A stretch of 64,000 nucleotides of DNA from Larimichthys crocea (taxonomy: Eukaryota > Chordata > Actinopteri > Sciaenidae): positions 22,706,021 through 22,770,020 of the forward strand of contig NC_040025.1 of NCBI RefSeq assembly GCF_000972845.2, given 5' to 3'. The notes under the pieces were generated by a model. It was not told where the DNA came from. It ran no database searches and saw nothing but the letters and a program-made list of their open reading frames with translations. Made by a program: the position numbers and the translations under genes. This document shows, in pieces, positions 22,641 to 32,912 of the stretch (positions are counted from its first letter, which is position 1; the number at the start of each line of letters is the position of its first letter).

Positions 22641-24950
22641 CCCAGCATGCCCAGATAATCTTTAATTTAAATATTTGATCTAAATCTAAAGATTTAAACT
22701 AAATATATAATATTTAATAACAGCCAATGTCAATCCATTGCTGCTTTCCATGTTGCTGATGATGACCAGAGCTGTAACTAAACCTTGACTGAAAGACAAG
22801 ATAAGCATTGTCTTGTTTAAAATGATGTGCACCTAGAATGATTTCCATCATGTCCATATATTGTCTGGACTCCATTTTGTGCACATACATGTCAATGCAT
22901 TTTCACATGCAACACGGTTATCTTTCCAACCAGCTGACCAAGAGATGCACTGCCCAGCTAACATTAGCTCATGGACAAGTGCCTTAGTCGCACTGTTAAA
23001 AAAGAATGGCGATGTCTATGTGTATGATTTCAACAACTACTGTCAAATATCTAAACTTAATTTTTTAGCCAACATCCTAGAATCCTGGGTTCGTTTACAA
23101 ATACATGCTTTTATTGATTTATTACATTATAAACAATGTTGTTTCTCTAATAAGCCTCAATTTAACTTTACAGTTTTACCTTCAACTGCACACAATATTT
23201 CCAAGGAAAATGAAGGCTTCATTTACAAGACCCATAGACTAAAGAAATGAACAAACTCTTTGGCTGCTTTGTGTGCCTAAATTCAATATAAAACAGTTTC
23301 AGTTGAACATTTCAGTGAACATGTGTCTTTCTCCTCTCTTGTTTTCAAAGTGGTGTTGATAATTTATTCATGAAGCTAGGCTCTAAGGAAAACGGAAAGT
23401 GACAGTACTAACCACTGCACCACCATGCCACACATTACTTATAAGTAGGCAGTTTTTATATTTCTAAAATAAGCACTAAACACCATATGACAGTGATATG
23501 ACATTTTTCTGTCATTTCATGGGCTACAGAGTTGCCTCTACCTAGGTAACATCTAATTCACAGTGTGCTCATTCTCATAAAGCCTTTTGAATCATACCCC
23601 TACATTTGCAAAATAGTTCATAATTTTCTTATTATTGGGCTTGAGAGCATGCCTACTCAAACTTTCTGTGTGCAGAGATAATGCAAAGCATCTTCTATAG
23701 GACTGACATGTACACTTTCTACAGATTACATTATCCTGATCAGAAAAATATTAATTTTGATGCAAGATAACTTAATTTTGCTCAGCCTCATAATTCTGTT
23801 AGCTTGTGACCACAAATGAACCTTTAGACCCTTCCGGGTCTTTTTTTCTGCTCATGTGGCCTCATCACCTTTTTCACTACTGAGCCGTTTGCACGCCTGG
23901 TTGAGGGTTGATATTGGAACAGGGACATTCCCTTAGCCTGTTTGTGTCAGTTTCACATCTAATTTCTTTCTAATTCTTAAGTGCTTTAGTGAAAATATAA
24001 AAAAGGGAACATATGCTGACATTGCATGACAGAAGAATCAGTTATATCCTTCAGACTGCTGACGATAAGCTGGCTGCTGACTCACAGTAAAGATAAAAAT
24101 ACTCCTTAAAGTCTTGACTGCACATTTCTTTGAAAAGGACAGTGTTTCCAATAAAAGAACTTTAAATAAAAGCGATGTTACATGCTTTTCTGCAAAACAA
24201 AAGTACACTCCACTAAATGATGGACACAGCCATCCATAACATGATCACTGCAAAGCTTTGTGATCTGAGTGAGCTCCATGTTTGACCATTCAAAAGTATT
24301 CATCAGAATATGCTTTTATGTTCCTATTTGTTGGAATACTACATATGTAATGATGTCTTTATGATCTCATGCTGTTTTCCTATATATTAAATGTATTGCC
24401 CACCTTGTGTCCTGATCTGAGTGTTGCAGGGTCATTACCAGGTCTGGTTTTATGAGGGTGCAAAAGCATCGCAGTAACAGGAGGTGAGTCTTACATGTGC
24501 TTGTTCTGTGTGGGAGATTAAACCACAGATTTTATTTTGGTTCATATCTGTGCATTACATATACTATTGTATTACATACATAGAATATGAACAGATGGAC
24601 CAAATCAATGTCTATTTTTATTTCTGCTGTAATCACACTCCATGATAACAAGAGCAAACAGACAATTTTACCTCTGAAAATGTCTAAATGAGATTGATGG
24701 GGTGTCAGTTACTATAATAAAAATAATAGAACTATAAATAAACATATGATTAAATCTGAGTAATGTTATTTTAACAATAATTATGCTGTTTGTAAGAGAC
24801 ATGGCTTTTGTTAAAGACAGAGCATGATGCTGTGTGCAGTGGTCTCTATGGTTACACTGCCTGCTGTCATTTTCACCTTAATGAAGGTAGACAGAACACT
24901 ACCCATAATGGATGGATGGAGTCTCTGTAGTATGGATTCAATGATTATCG
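22641..24950. other. Unassigned spacer with one faint LINE trace
   Basis: Mostly AT-rich, with no gene. At about 23020-23140 the plus strand reads NNYCQISKLNFLANILESWV, resembling the NYRPISKLPFLAKILE block of L2-like reverse transcriptases, so a short relic may lie there. I see nothing else I can support. Confidence 0.4.
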
Positions 24951-25371
24951 ATTTTGATGGTATGATTATGGTAGAAAGATCCTGGTTTTATGATTATAAT
25001 GCATTCATTTATTTCACAGTACAGATGTATAAAATCACATGAACATTTTTCTTTATTTCATTTGCAAATTTAATCAAATTAAAAAGGGAATTAAAACATT
25101 ATGCAGATGTTACATCCTTGATGCTGTTTGAAGCAGGCAAAGTGCTTGCGGCTGTGTGTGAATGCCATCCATTACAATGTTAGACTGATGTTTCCTTAGT
25201 TTGTCTTTGTTTTGTCTACGTGTCTTCATATTTAATTTATTCAGTCATTTCTACAATATCACAAAGAAGCCATTCTGTAGACTAAAATGATTCTTTGAGC
25301 CAAAACCTGTGGAGAAGAAATGCTTCTGTTTCTGGGAAGCAGGTTGATTGGAAGAAAAAGGAAGAGTCAGA

Positions 25372-25382
25372 GAAAGTGAAAG
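25372..25382 (+). promoter_or_regulatory. ISRE/IRF-like site, copy 2
   Basis: The same GAAAGTGAAAG site as at 12616, about 65 bases upstream of the TATA box at 25447. It suggests both chemokine copies respond to the same interferon-type signal. Confidence 0.6.
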
Positions 25383-25446
25383 TATTTGTGCTGCACAGTA
25401 GTCATATGTGGGTTGTCCTCCATTCTGTTGACAATGTGCCCCAGTG

Positions 25447-25454
25447 TATAAAAT
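25447..25454 (+). promoter_or_regulatory. TATA box of chemokine gene 2
   Basis: TATAAAAT lies 95 bases upstream of the ATG at 25542, identical in spacing to copy 1. Confidence 0.75.
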
Positions 25455-25541
25455 AGAGTAATCCCTGGAGCAGTACACTACTGATAGTCCAGACTGAAGA
25501 AAGACTGAGTGCACTGTGATCCAAAACCTACAGCAACAACT

Positions 25542-26594
25542 ATGAATTCAGCTGCTGTTGCCTTTCTCACCTGCCTGCTTGTCTTCTATGCACAAGGTAT
25601 TGTGAAAATGTTACTGTCCTGTGACGATCTTGTTTTTCCTTCTCCATCTTAATATCCTCACCTTTCCACTTAACGTATGTTAACATGGATCATCTTGCAT
25701 AATTAGGACTGTCCAGAGACCCACACCAGTCTGACACGGATTTGGATTTTAAGAACAACATGCTGTTTGGTTCAAGATGCTTGTAATGTCTTTACAGTTT
25801 ACTTGGAATCAAACTTTAAAGCTGCTCTTGTCAATAATTTTCAACAATACTAGATATACTAGATATTAGATTCAAGGCACATGGGAGTAATAATAAAAAA
25901 AGTCATTTTAGTTATTAGCAAGCATGCCAGACTTTATTGCATTTCTGTCTCATTGTTTTCAGTGGGCTGCCCTCTCACTAAGAAAAACTTTCTGAAGACT
26001 GCTGCCTGATTTCAGAGATAATAAGCTTGTCTCTTTCTCTTTTCACCCACAGGACAACCAGCCAACAGATCTAGTAAGTGTAAGTGTTTAAACGGTTATG
26101 TGGGCAAAATCAAACCACAAGACATCAAGGCAGGGCCAGTCACACATGAGCCAAGTATCTTCTGTCCACGTACAGAGATTATGTGAGTAAATGAGCAGAA
26201 TTAAAGCACATTTCCTGATACGTCATTCTTTTGCATTGTTCAGCTTCTCTCTAACAAGCTCTTTCTTCCCTCTCAGTATTACAACAACAGAAAATAAAGA
26301 GAAATGCGTGAACCCACACTCACCACTTGGAAAACTCATCCTGAAAAACAAAAACAAGTAAGATGGGCTGGACTGCACTAAATTCAGACAACATAACACA
26401 GTGCTCATGCTCAGGGTCTCTAATAAGAAATATGCCTGTGAATGTTTCACATCTCTGATGCTTTTACTAACAGTGTCATCTGTTGATTCAGGTACCAGAA
26501 GAATGCAACTGTGAACACGACAGCAGCTTCGAGCTCAACGGACAAAACAACGGCTTCAAGCTCAACGAGACTCCACACAACATCCAGGCTGTAG
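25542..26594 (+). CDS. CXC chemokine, ELR-negative (CXCL9/10/11-like), copy 2
   Basis: The exons are 25542-25596, 26053-26182, 26277-26357 and 26492-26594, all with GT-AG introns and the same phases as copy 1. The predicted 122-residue product appears identical to that of the gene at 12786: same signal peptide, CKC at 28-30, Cys56, Cys72 and Ser/Thr-rich tail. Identity extends through introns and promoter, so both copies should be expressed alike. Because they are so similar, short-read data would not separate them. Confidence 0.88.
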
Positions 26595-27201
26595 GACTGT
26601 CACTGCACTGAAGAGGATGGAGCTGAAACACTGTTTTTATTGTTGTTGTTCACCATCACTGCCTTTGTCAAGTAAAGACAATAAGTGGGTAGAAGTGATC
26701 AAAGTGTCTGTTTGTCCAATTAACTTATATTGTCTTCATGTGTACATAAAAATAAATCATCTGTATATACTTCTTAAATACTTTTGACTTTCTGTCTTTT
26801 CTTTCACCTCATGCATGTTAACAGAATACAAAGGTCCAACACTGGTGTTGAATGATCACATCACGCTAAAGTTGTCAGCTGGGTTGAGGTCAGGGCTCTG
26901 GGTACTGGGTAATAGTCGGCTTTATAAACAGTGAGAAGTTCAAGCAGCTGACAATATTTGAATGGTTATTTTCTTTAAATTGTCTAATAACTATATAATT
27001 TAGGATCTTGTTCAGCGAGCATCTAAAAGTAGTAGAAATGAGTTTCAATACATATTTGAAATATTGTCATTTAGGTTCTTATAAACTTTCCTCTCCAGCA
27101 TCCACTTCAGTTGTCCCACAAAACAAAACTCTGCTGTCAATCAATCAGTCAATAACCACCACTACGCAACTGACTCATGACAGATGACCTCTTCTGCCTG
27201 T

Positions 27202-27684
27202 ATCTGTTTGTCGTCTTATATTTGTTGTGGAGAAATTGCTCAAGTCAAAGGTCAATGGTGAGGTCAGGAAGGAAGAAAGTGTTCAGGAGCCTCTGATGTC
27301 TTATGCTGTATTATTTATTGACACTTGGCTAAGGAGAATTAGAGACACTTTTAAAGTACATCAGAAGTGCCTGAGTCTGTCTCACATTCTGCCCAACTCA
27401 TCCTGGTGGATAGACTTTAAACCCCAAGATAACACCACAAATACTATATGGCCAGAATTAGTCAAGGAGAATGTCTTTACTTATGGAGGTGTTATTGTCA
27501 ACATATTCTAGTCTGGAGACACAGATGTTTAAGGCAGCAACAGGTCTCTTCGACCCTGGCCACTAAAGTGTTGAGATAGACTGCCACCTACTGTTCTCAA
27601 CCAAAGCCAAACAACTAATACTGCTGAGGACCTCAAGGCCCACACATGACCTTGTGTAACCTAAGGATAGAAAATTCCATAACA
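27202..27684. other. Unassigned spacer
   Basis: A 95-codon plus-strand open stretch (27227-27511) has no recognisable domain and no homology I can name. I do not call it a gene. Confidence 0.35.
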
Positions 27685-27955
27685 ATATTGTCTTTATGTG
27701 TACATATCAAAAAAATCATCTGTATATATTTTAAATACTTTTGACTTTGTCTTTTCTTTCACCTCATGCATCTTAACTCTATTTAACTTGAACATTGCAT
27801 TGAACATTTTGTCGTTAAAAACATATGGGCATTACGCTGCCCATTAATCAGCTGATGTGTTTGAACCACCAGCATCAGAGAGGTCCAACACTGATGTTGG
27901 GTGATCAGGTCTGGCTCACAGTTAGTTGGATTGGGCTGAGATCAGGCCTCTGTTC
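27685..27955 (+). repeat. Diverged relic of the chemokine 3' flank
   Basis: It resembles 13970-14150: TGTCTTTATGTGTACAT, then ATCATCTGTATATA, ACTTTTGACTTT, TCTTTCACCTCATGCAT and, after an extra stretch, GAGGTCCAACACTGATGTTG. Substitutions and indels make it clearly older than the 24951-27201 copy. No exons precede it, so it is the 3' remnant of a lost gene copy. Confidence 0.7.
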
Positions 27956-28323
27956 TTGTCAGCCAATTTCGCTAAAATTTGTGTGTGTGTTTACATTTTG
28001 TGGACCAACAGCATTGTATAGGAAATATTACAACCTCATCCATCACCCTCTCATATCTTGGGATTTTCAGATTTCATATTCAGAAAGTAGCTGACTTTTT
28101 GTAGTGCTGCACAGTAACACAATGAAATAATCTGGAAGATTAGTCCAAGCATTCATTTGGGCTTTTTTCTCAGGTCTTCGATAAAATGTTACTTGTTCAA
28201 AAAACATTTTACTCAAATCCTTCAATAAACTCACAATTTATATGATTTTGTTTTCTAAATATGGTATTATTTTCAGATTAATTCTCTTGGTCAGGTTTCA
28301 GTCAGAGATAGAACTCCTCATTT

Positions 28324-28339
28324 ATGCACTGTAAATTGT
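28324..28339 (+). repeat. Left terminal inverted repeat of the CACTA-like element
   Basis: ATGCACTGTAAATTGT, matching the reverse complement of 37034-37049 in all 16 positions. The element proper probably begins at CACTG (28327). Confidence 0.8.
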
Positions 28340-28549
28340 GTTTTTGCATGTTTGTTATTTCAACATATTATCCTAAGTCAGTAGAACAAATGATTTCCGA
28401 GGTTGTTATAATAATATGAAATTACTAGTTGAAAATGTTTCAACTACAAAATAAATGCTAAATTAAAAATTCAAGTCCAGTTAAATGAATAATGTATGTC
28501 AACCTGACTTTAGAGGCACTGTCGGGATAAAACGCTTGCATCATCACGT

Positions 28550-28667
28550 TTGAGTGAAATGCATTATGGGTAGCCGCGGGAGGAGGTCATGTGCTACTCA
28601 GTCCATGGACGTCGTCGTGTGTATTTTGGAAGCGGTTATGCCTGCCTGTTGACCTTGGCTTTGAACG
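28550..28667 (+). other. Putative non-coding first exon of the CACTA-like element
   Basis: A GC-richer stretch ends in a consensus donor (GAACG|GTAAGT, cut at 28667/28668). An acceptor for the transposase (TTTTTTCCGTAG, exon from 29811) and one for the second gene (TTTTCATTTTCAG, exon from 32901) lie downstream. This exon could serve both by alternative splicing. Its 5' limit is not defined by sequence. Confidence 0.5.
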
Positions 28668-29109
28668 GTAAGTTTGATATTTTAATGGTATGTATTTTTT
28701 AATATCATGCTAAAGGTAGGCTATAATGGCGTTAGATAAACGTTAGCCGTTCAATGACCGCGTGCCACTGCAATTAAATTAGCTTGCTGCTACTAAAACT
28801 GTATAGGCAATGTTAGCAAGTTGGCAAGTCGCATGTGATAATATTCTGTAACTCACTGAGTTTGTTCAAAATAGACTTTTCTTAAAGTATGATTTTTTTT
28901 TTTTTTTCTTAAACCCGAGTGGAGCCCAATTTGGGCTCTACCGACACGTCATAAAATAAATAGCGTCCAGCAGCATATTAAGCTCATACAAGCTAACCAG
29001 TCCCACCAGGATTTCGCGGGCCTTTTTTGAAATAGTTGTGGCCTAAAATGCCTGATGTTGCATGAGGTTTTCAAAAAAAATTGCGGTGAAAGTTGCGGTG
29101 CTTTTTACA

Positions 29110-29255
29110 TTTTTGTTGCGGGCGCAGCGACACTAAGTCCACGGCCCCGGGAAGCGGCGAGGTCCGGGCAGGCGGGCGCAGTAAATCTCGCGGCAGGAGC
29201 CGTGAGCCACCTTCGCCTCCGAGTCTTTCCAATCCGAGGAAATGCGCCCGCCGGG
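29110..29255. other. GC-rich, CpG-rich island inside the CACTA-like element
   Basis: A short island rich in CG dinucleotides inside otherwise AT-rich sequence, between the first exon and the transposase. It may be promoter-associated; I see no coding signal. Confidence 0.45.
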
Positions 29256-29864
29256 GGAAAAAATGCTGTGTGTTTTTAAAAGTCGTTTTAAACTGTGTGT
29301 TTTGCAGAGTGTGGCTAAGGTTAGCATGCTATAGCGTCAGCAGCCCTCTTTTCTTGCTACATAAAGTTTACATGCCTGTGCTTTGGATGCACTAATGGAA
29401 AAAAAGGAAAAGAAAAAAGTGGTGAGGAATATTTCATAGGTATGAAGTTGTTAATATTTTACTGTTAACATGTTGAATTGTATCTATATTTATTTTGCTT
29501 ATTTTTCTTATTTACATAAAACTTAATTTCTTTAGATTTTAAATAAATTTTGTTGCACACTGTCCACAGCAGTACATTGTGGAGCTTCCTGTACCAGTTT
29601 TCCTGCTGCTTCTCCATAACGAGCTCTGCTGCATGCCATCTATGTAAGGTAATACACTGATCCAACCACATTTCAGACAATCTGAATTCTCTTTGAGGAG
29701 TAATAATGAGTAGTAATAACTGGACATTTTGGCAGGGGTGGGCTTAGTATTCTAATGGAATTCATAACTGGCTTTTTTTTTCTTTTTTTTGTATAATCTT
29801 TTTTCCGTAGGTCTACAATGATGACAACTGTGCCTTTTTTCTTCTACCCTTTTTTTTATGTTGA

Positions 29865-32522
29865 ATGAAGTGGACTTGTAAACTTTGTACTTTTTTTTGT
29901 GGAAATCGTAAGAGAATCATTGAACATTACCAAAGTAGCCACAGACATTACAGAAGAAACTGTCCATTACCCTGCATATACAAAGACTGTGCACAGTATT
30001 TCAGATCTAAAAAATCCTTGCAGGTCCACTTGAGAGATCATGGGCTCATAGAACGGAGTAGTGGACTAGTTGGCTTTAAAGTAAAATGCTTGTTGTGTGA
30101 CTTTGAAGATGCTGTCAGCCTAAAACAATATATTGCTCATCTTGGGAAGCACCTGAGGAATAGGGAGACTGTCACCTGTCCTTTTAATCACTGTCTTTTC
30201 AAATCAAACGTTTTCTCTAGTTTTACATCACATAAATCTCGTTGTCACCCGCATTGTACTTTAAAAGACTTTAAGAAGGAGATCACTGTACAAGAATGTG
30301 AATTGTCAGAAAGTGAAACAGCTAAATCAGAGTCACATGGCACTGAAAACGATTTTCATGTACCGTTTGACGATAATTCTGATAATGAACCAGAGTACCA
30401 TGACACCACTGACAAAATTCAGGAAAGGCTTGCATCGTTACTTCTGCGAATGCAAGCAGTCCTTCATGTTTCCAAATTTGCCACTCAAGAAATAGTCAGT
30501 GAATTTCATGACATTGGTGTTTTGATTTGTGAATTAAATGAGTATACAGTAAAAAAGGTCTTAAGGCAGCACAGTTGTAACATTGATGAAAACACTGTAA
30601 CTTTGGTAACAGAAGCTTTCCACAGCATCAATCCACTCAGCTCCATTTCCCAGAGTGGGTGTCTAGGATCAGATCAAAAAAGGTTGTCCTATTTCAGAGA
30701 AAAATTTGGTGTCATAGACCCAGTTGAGTATGTTTTAGACTCGCCATTAAAGAAAACCTTTGTTTATGTCCCAGTTCTTAAAACACTGCAAAAATTGTTA
30801 AATCGGGGTGATGTCATTGATAAAGTTTTAGAAGATACAGAATCACTACCTGGTCATTACAAGACAACATTTGATGGATCATATTTCAAAGAGAACCCAT
30901 TACTGACTGGGGAAGATCAGACAATTTCTTTAGGTCTGTATATTGACGATTTCGAGGTCTGTAACCCTTTAGGCACCTCGAGAAAAAAACACAAGTTGTG
31001 CGCAATATACTGGGTAATAGCAAATTTACCTGTTAAATACAGATCATCCTTGTCTAGTATATATCTTGCTCTTTTGTGTAAAAGTGTTGACACTAAAACA
31101 TTTGGATTTGACAGGCTTGTAGAACCACTTTTGAGGGATCTTCAACTGCTGGAAAACGAAGGGATCTACATTAGCAGGTTAGGAACCAGTATTAGAGGTA
31201 CAGTGTTGTATGTATCATCTGATAATTTGGGAGCACATGCGTTTTCTGGTTTTCAAGAGTCCTTTAATGTTGATAAGTTTTGTCGTTTTTGTTCAGCCAG
31301 TCGTAGCGACATTCAGAGTTGTTCAGTGCAAAGAAATTCATTTTTATTGAGAACCAAAGAGTCCTTCAATGAGAATCTTTCCAGGCTGAGGGAGAATGAG
31401 CACTTGAAAAGTGTTGAAGGAGTGAAACGAGACTGTGTATTGAACAAATTATCTTACTTTCATTGTATAACAGGATTTCCGCCTGACTTTTTACATGACC
31501 TCCTGGAAGGCATTGTTCCTTTGAAATCTGTTTGTGTTTGAAAAAATTAATTGGACAAAAGTACTTTACATTGGATTATTTGAACACTGCCATACAGTGC
31601 TTCCCCTATAAATTTTCTGACAGAGTTAACCGTCCACAGAGAATTCCAGAAAAAGCACTTGTGAGTGAAACTATAGGAGGCAACGGCCATGAGAATTGGA
31701 CTCTTTTGAGGTTTTTGCCTCTGCTCATAGGTGATGTTGTTCCTGAAGATGATGACGCATGGTCTGTAATTCTCGAACTTAAAGACATTGTGGAAATTTT
31801 GTCATCTTCCAGTTTTACGGATGAAAGTTTGTGTTACCTTGATGCCAAAATAAGTGAGCACAGAAAACTGTTACTGACTGTGTTTCCGGGGCTGAAACTG
31901 AAACCAAAGCACCACTTTCTGGAACACTATGCACATTTAATCCGCTGCTTTGGACCAGTGGTTGAGTTTTGGACATTCCGTTTTGAAGCTAAACATAGCT
32001 TTTTCAAGAAAGTGGTTCGTGATGTCAACAATTTCAAAAACATTCTATTGACTCTGTCCCTCAGACATGAGCTTATGTTGGCATACTACTTGGACATGCC
32101 CAACCTTTTCAAACCAACAGTGGAAGTAGAGGGAACCTCAGATGTTTCCTTTGACATTTCGGCTGCCTCTGTCAAGCAAGTGATTGAGAAGAAATGTAGA
32201 ACTCTGAGCAGTGTATCTCTGGCCACAACTGCATACATACATGGGACAAGATACACCAAGGGAATGTTCGTGTCAGTGGGCAGCACAAGTGGACTTCCTG
32301 ATTTTTGTCCATGTGTTGCTTGTATGCAACAAGCTATTCTTTGTTCTTGAACCTTTCTCAGCCTGGTATTTGGAACACCTGAGATGTTACGAAGTTGTTA
32401 AGAGAGACTCTGCTCAACTGATGGTAGCCGAACCTGAAGACCTGAACCACTACATTCCATTGTCAGCGTACACTGTCCAGGGCCGAGTTGTGGTGTCACC
32501 AGAGGCGTTTCTTATTCATTAA
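29865..32522 (+). pseudogene. C2H2 zinc-finger transposase of the CACTA-like element (two frameshifts)
   Basis: Would bind and cut the element ends. The N-terminus has C2H2 fingers: C5/C8/H21/H26, C37/C42/H55/H59, and at least two more to about residue 130. An acidic linker follows, then a long transposase domain with LYIDDFEVCNPLGTSRKKHKL, an SSDNLGAHAFSGF block, a CRFC knuckle and the FPPDFLHDLLEGI motif (~540-552). The last motif is shared with CACTA/KDZ-like transposases of animals. The frame shifts once at about 31520 (a T appears to be missing in CCTTTGAAA) and again near 32290-32330, after which the C-terminal FFVLEPFSAWYLEHL region continues to the stop at 32522. Otherwise no stops occur over more than 850 codons. 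The ATG at 29865 follows a splice acceptor at 29810. Either a recent relic or a consensus error in T runs. Confidence 0.75.
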
Positions 32523-32912
32523 GGTATTTTTGCACCACATTTGCCACTTGTGCACCAAAGTTTTTAGTTTGTTAAAAATGTAATTTCTATTTTTTTCACA
32601 GTTGGAGTTTTGAGCATCGGGTTTGGAGCATCAGTTTTGGAGCCGGAGCATCATCTTACAGCGTCTCATCTTTAACGATAAAAGTATGAGTTTGTTACAG
32701 TTCAGTAATTGACATTCATGGAATGACATACACCTGGGGCACACACCAAAACACAATACCTCCAGATGGCTGTCCATACTGACCCAGGTGTCCTGAAGCG
32801 ATATAGTCCCAGAGTTTACCCAAAACGACCACATTTATATTATATTTTATTTGACAGACTAAACAGTCTTGCTCATGGATTTTTTTTCTTTTCATTTTCA
32901 GACAGTTTCATC

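Larger units (their letters stand above)
24951..27201 (+). repeat. Segmental duplication, copy 2 (chemokine segment)
   Basis: Matches 12195-14445 at a constant offset of 12756 with very few substitutions. The left flank differs from copy 1, which places the breakpoint at about 24951; the right flank diverges after CTCTTCTGCCTGT at about 27201. Confidence 0.93.

Noticed and set aside
22861..23250. 129-codon plus-strand open frame
   Set aside because: Only a short part resembles an L2-type RT block; at most a LINE relic, not a gene.
27227..27511. 95-codon plus-strand open frame after chemokine copy 2
   Set aside because: No recognisable domain or homology; insufficient to call a gene.
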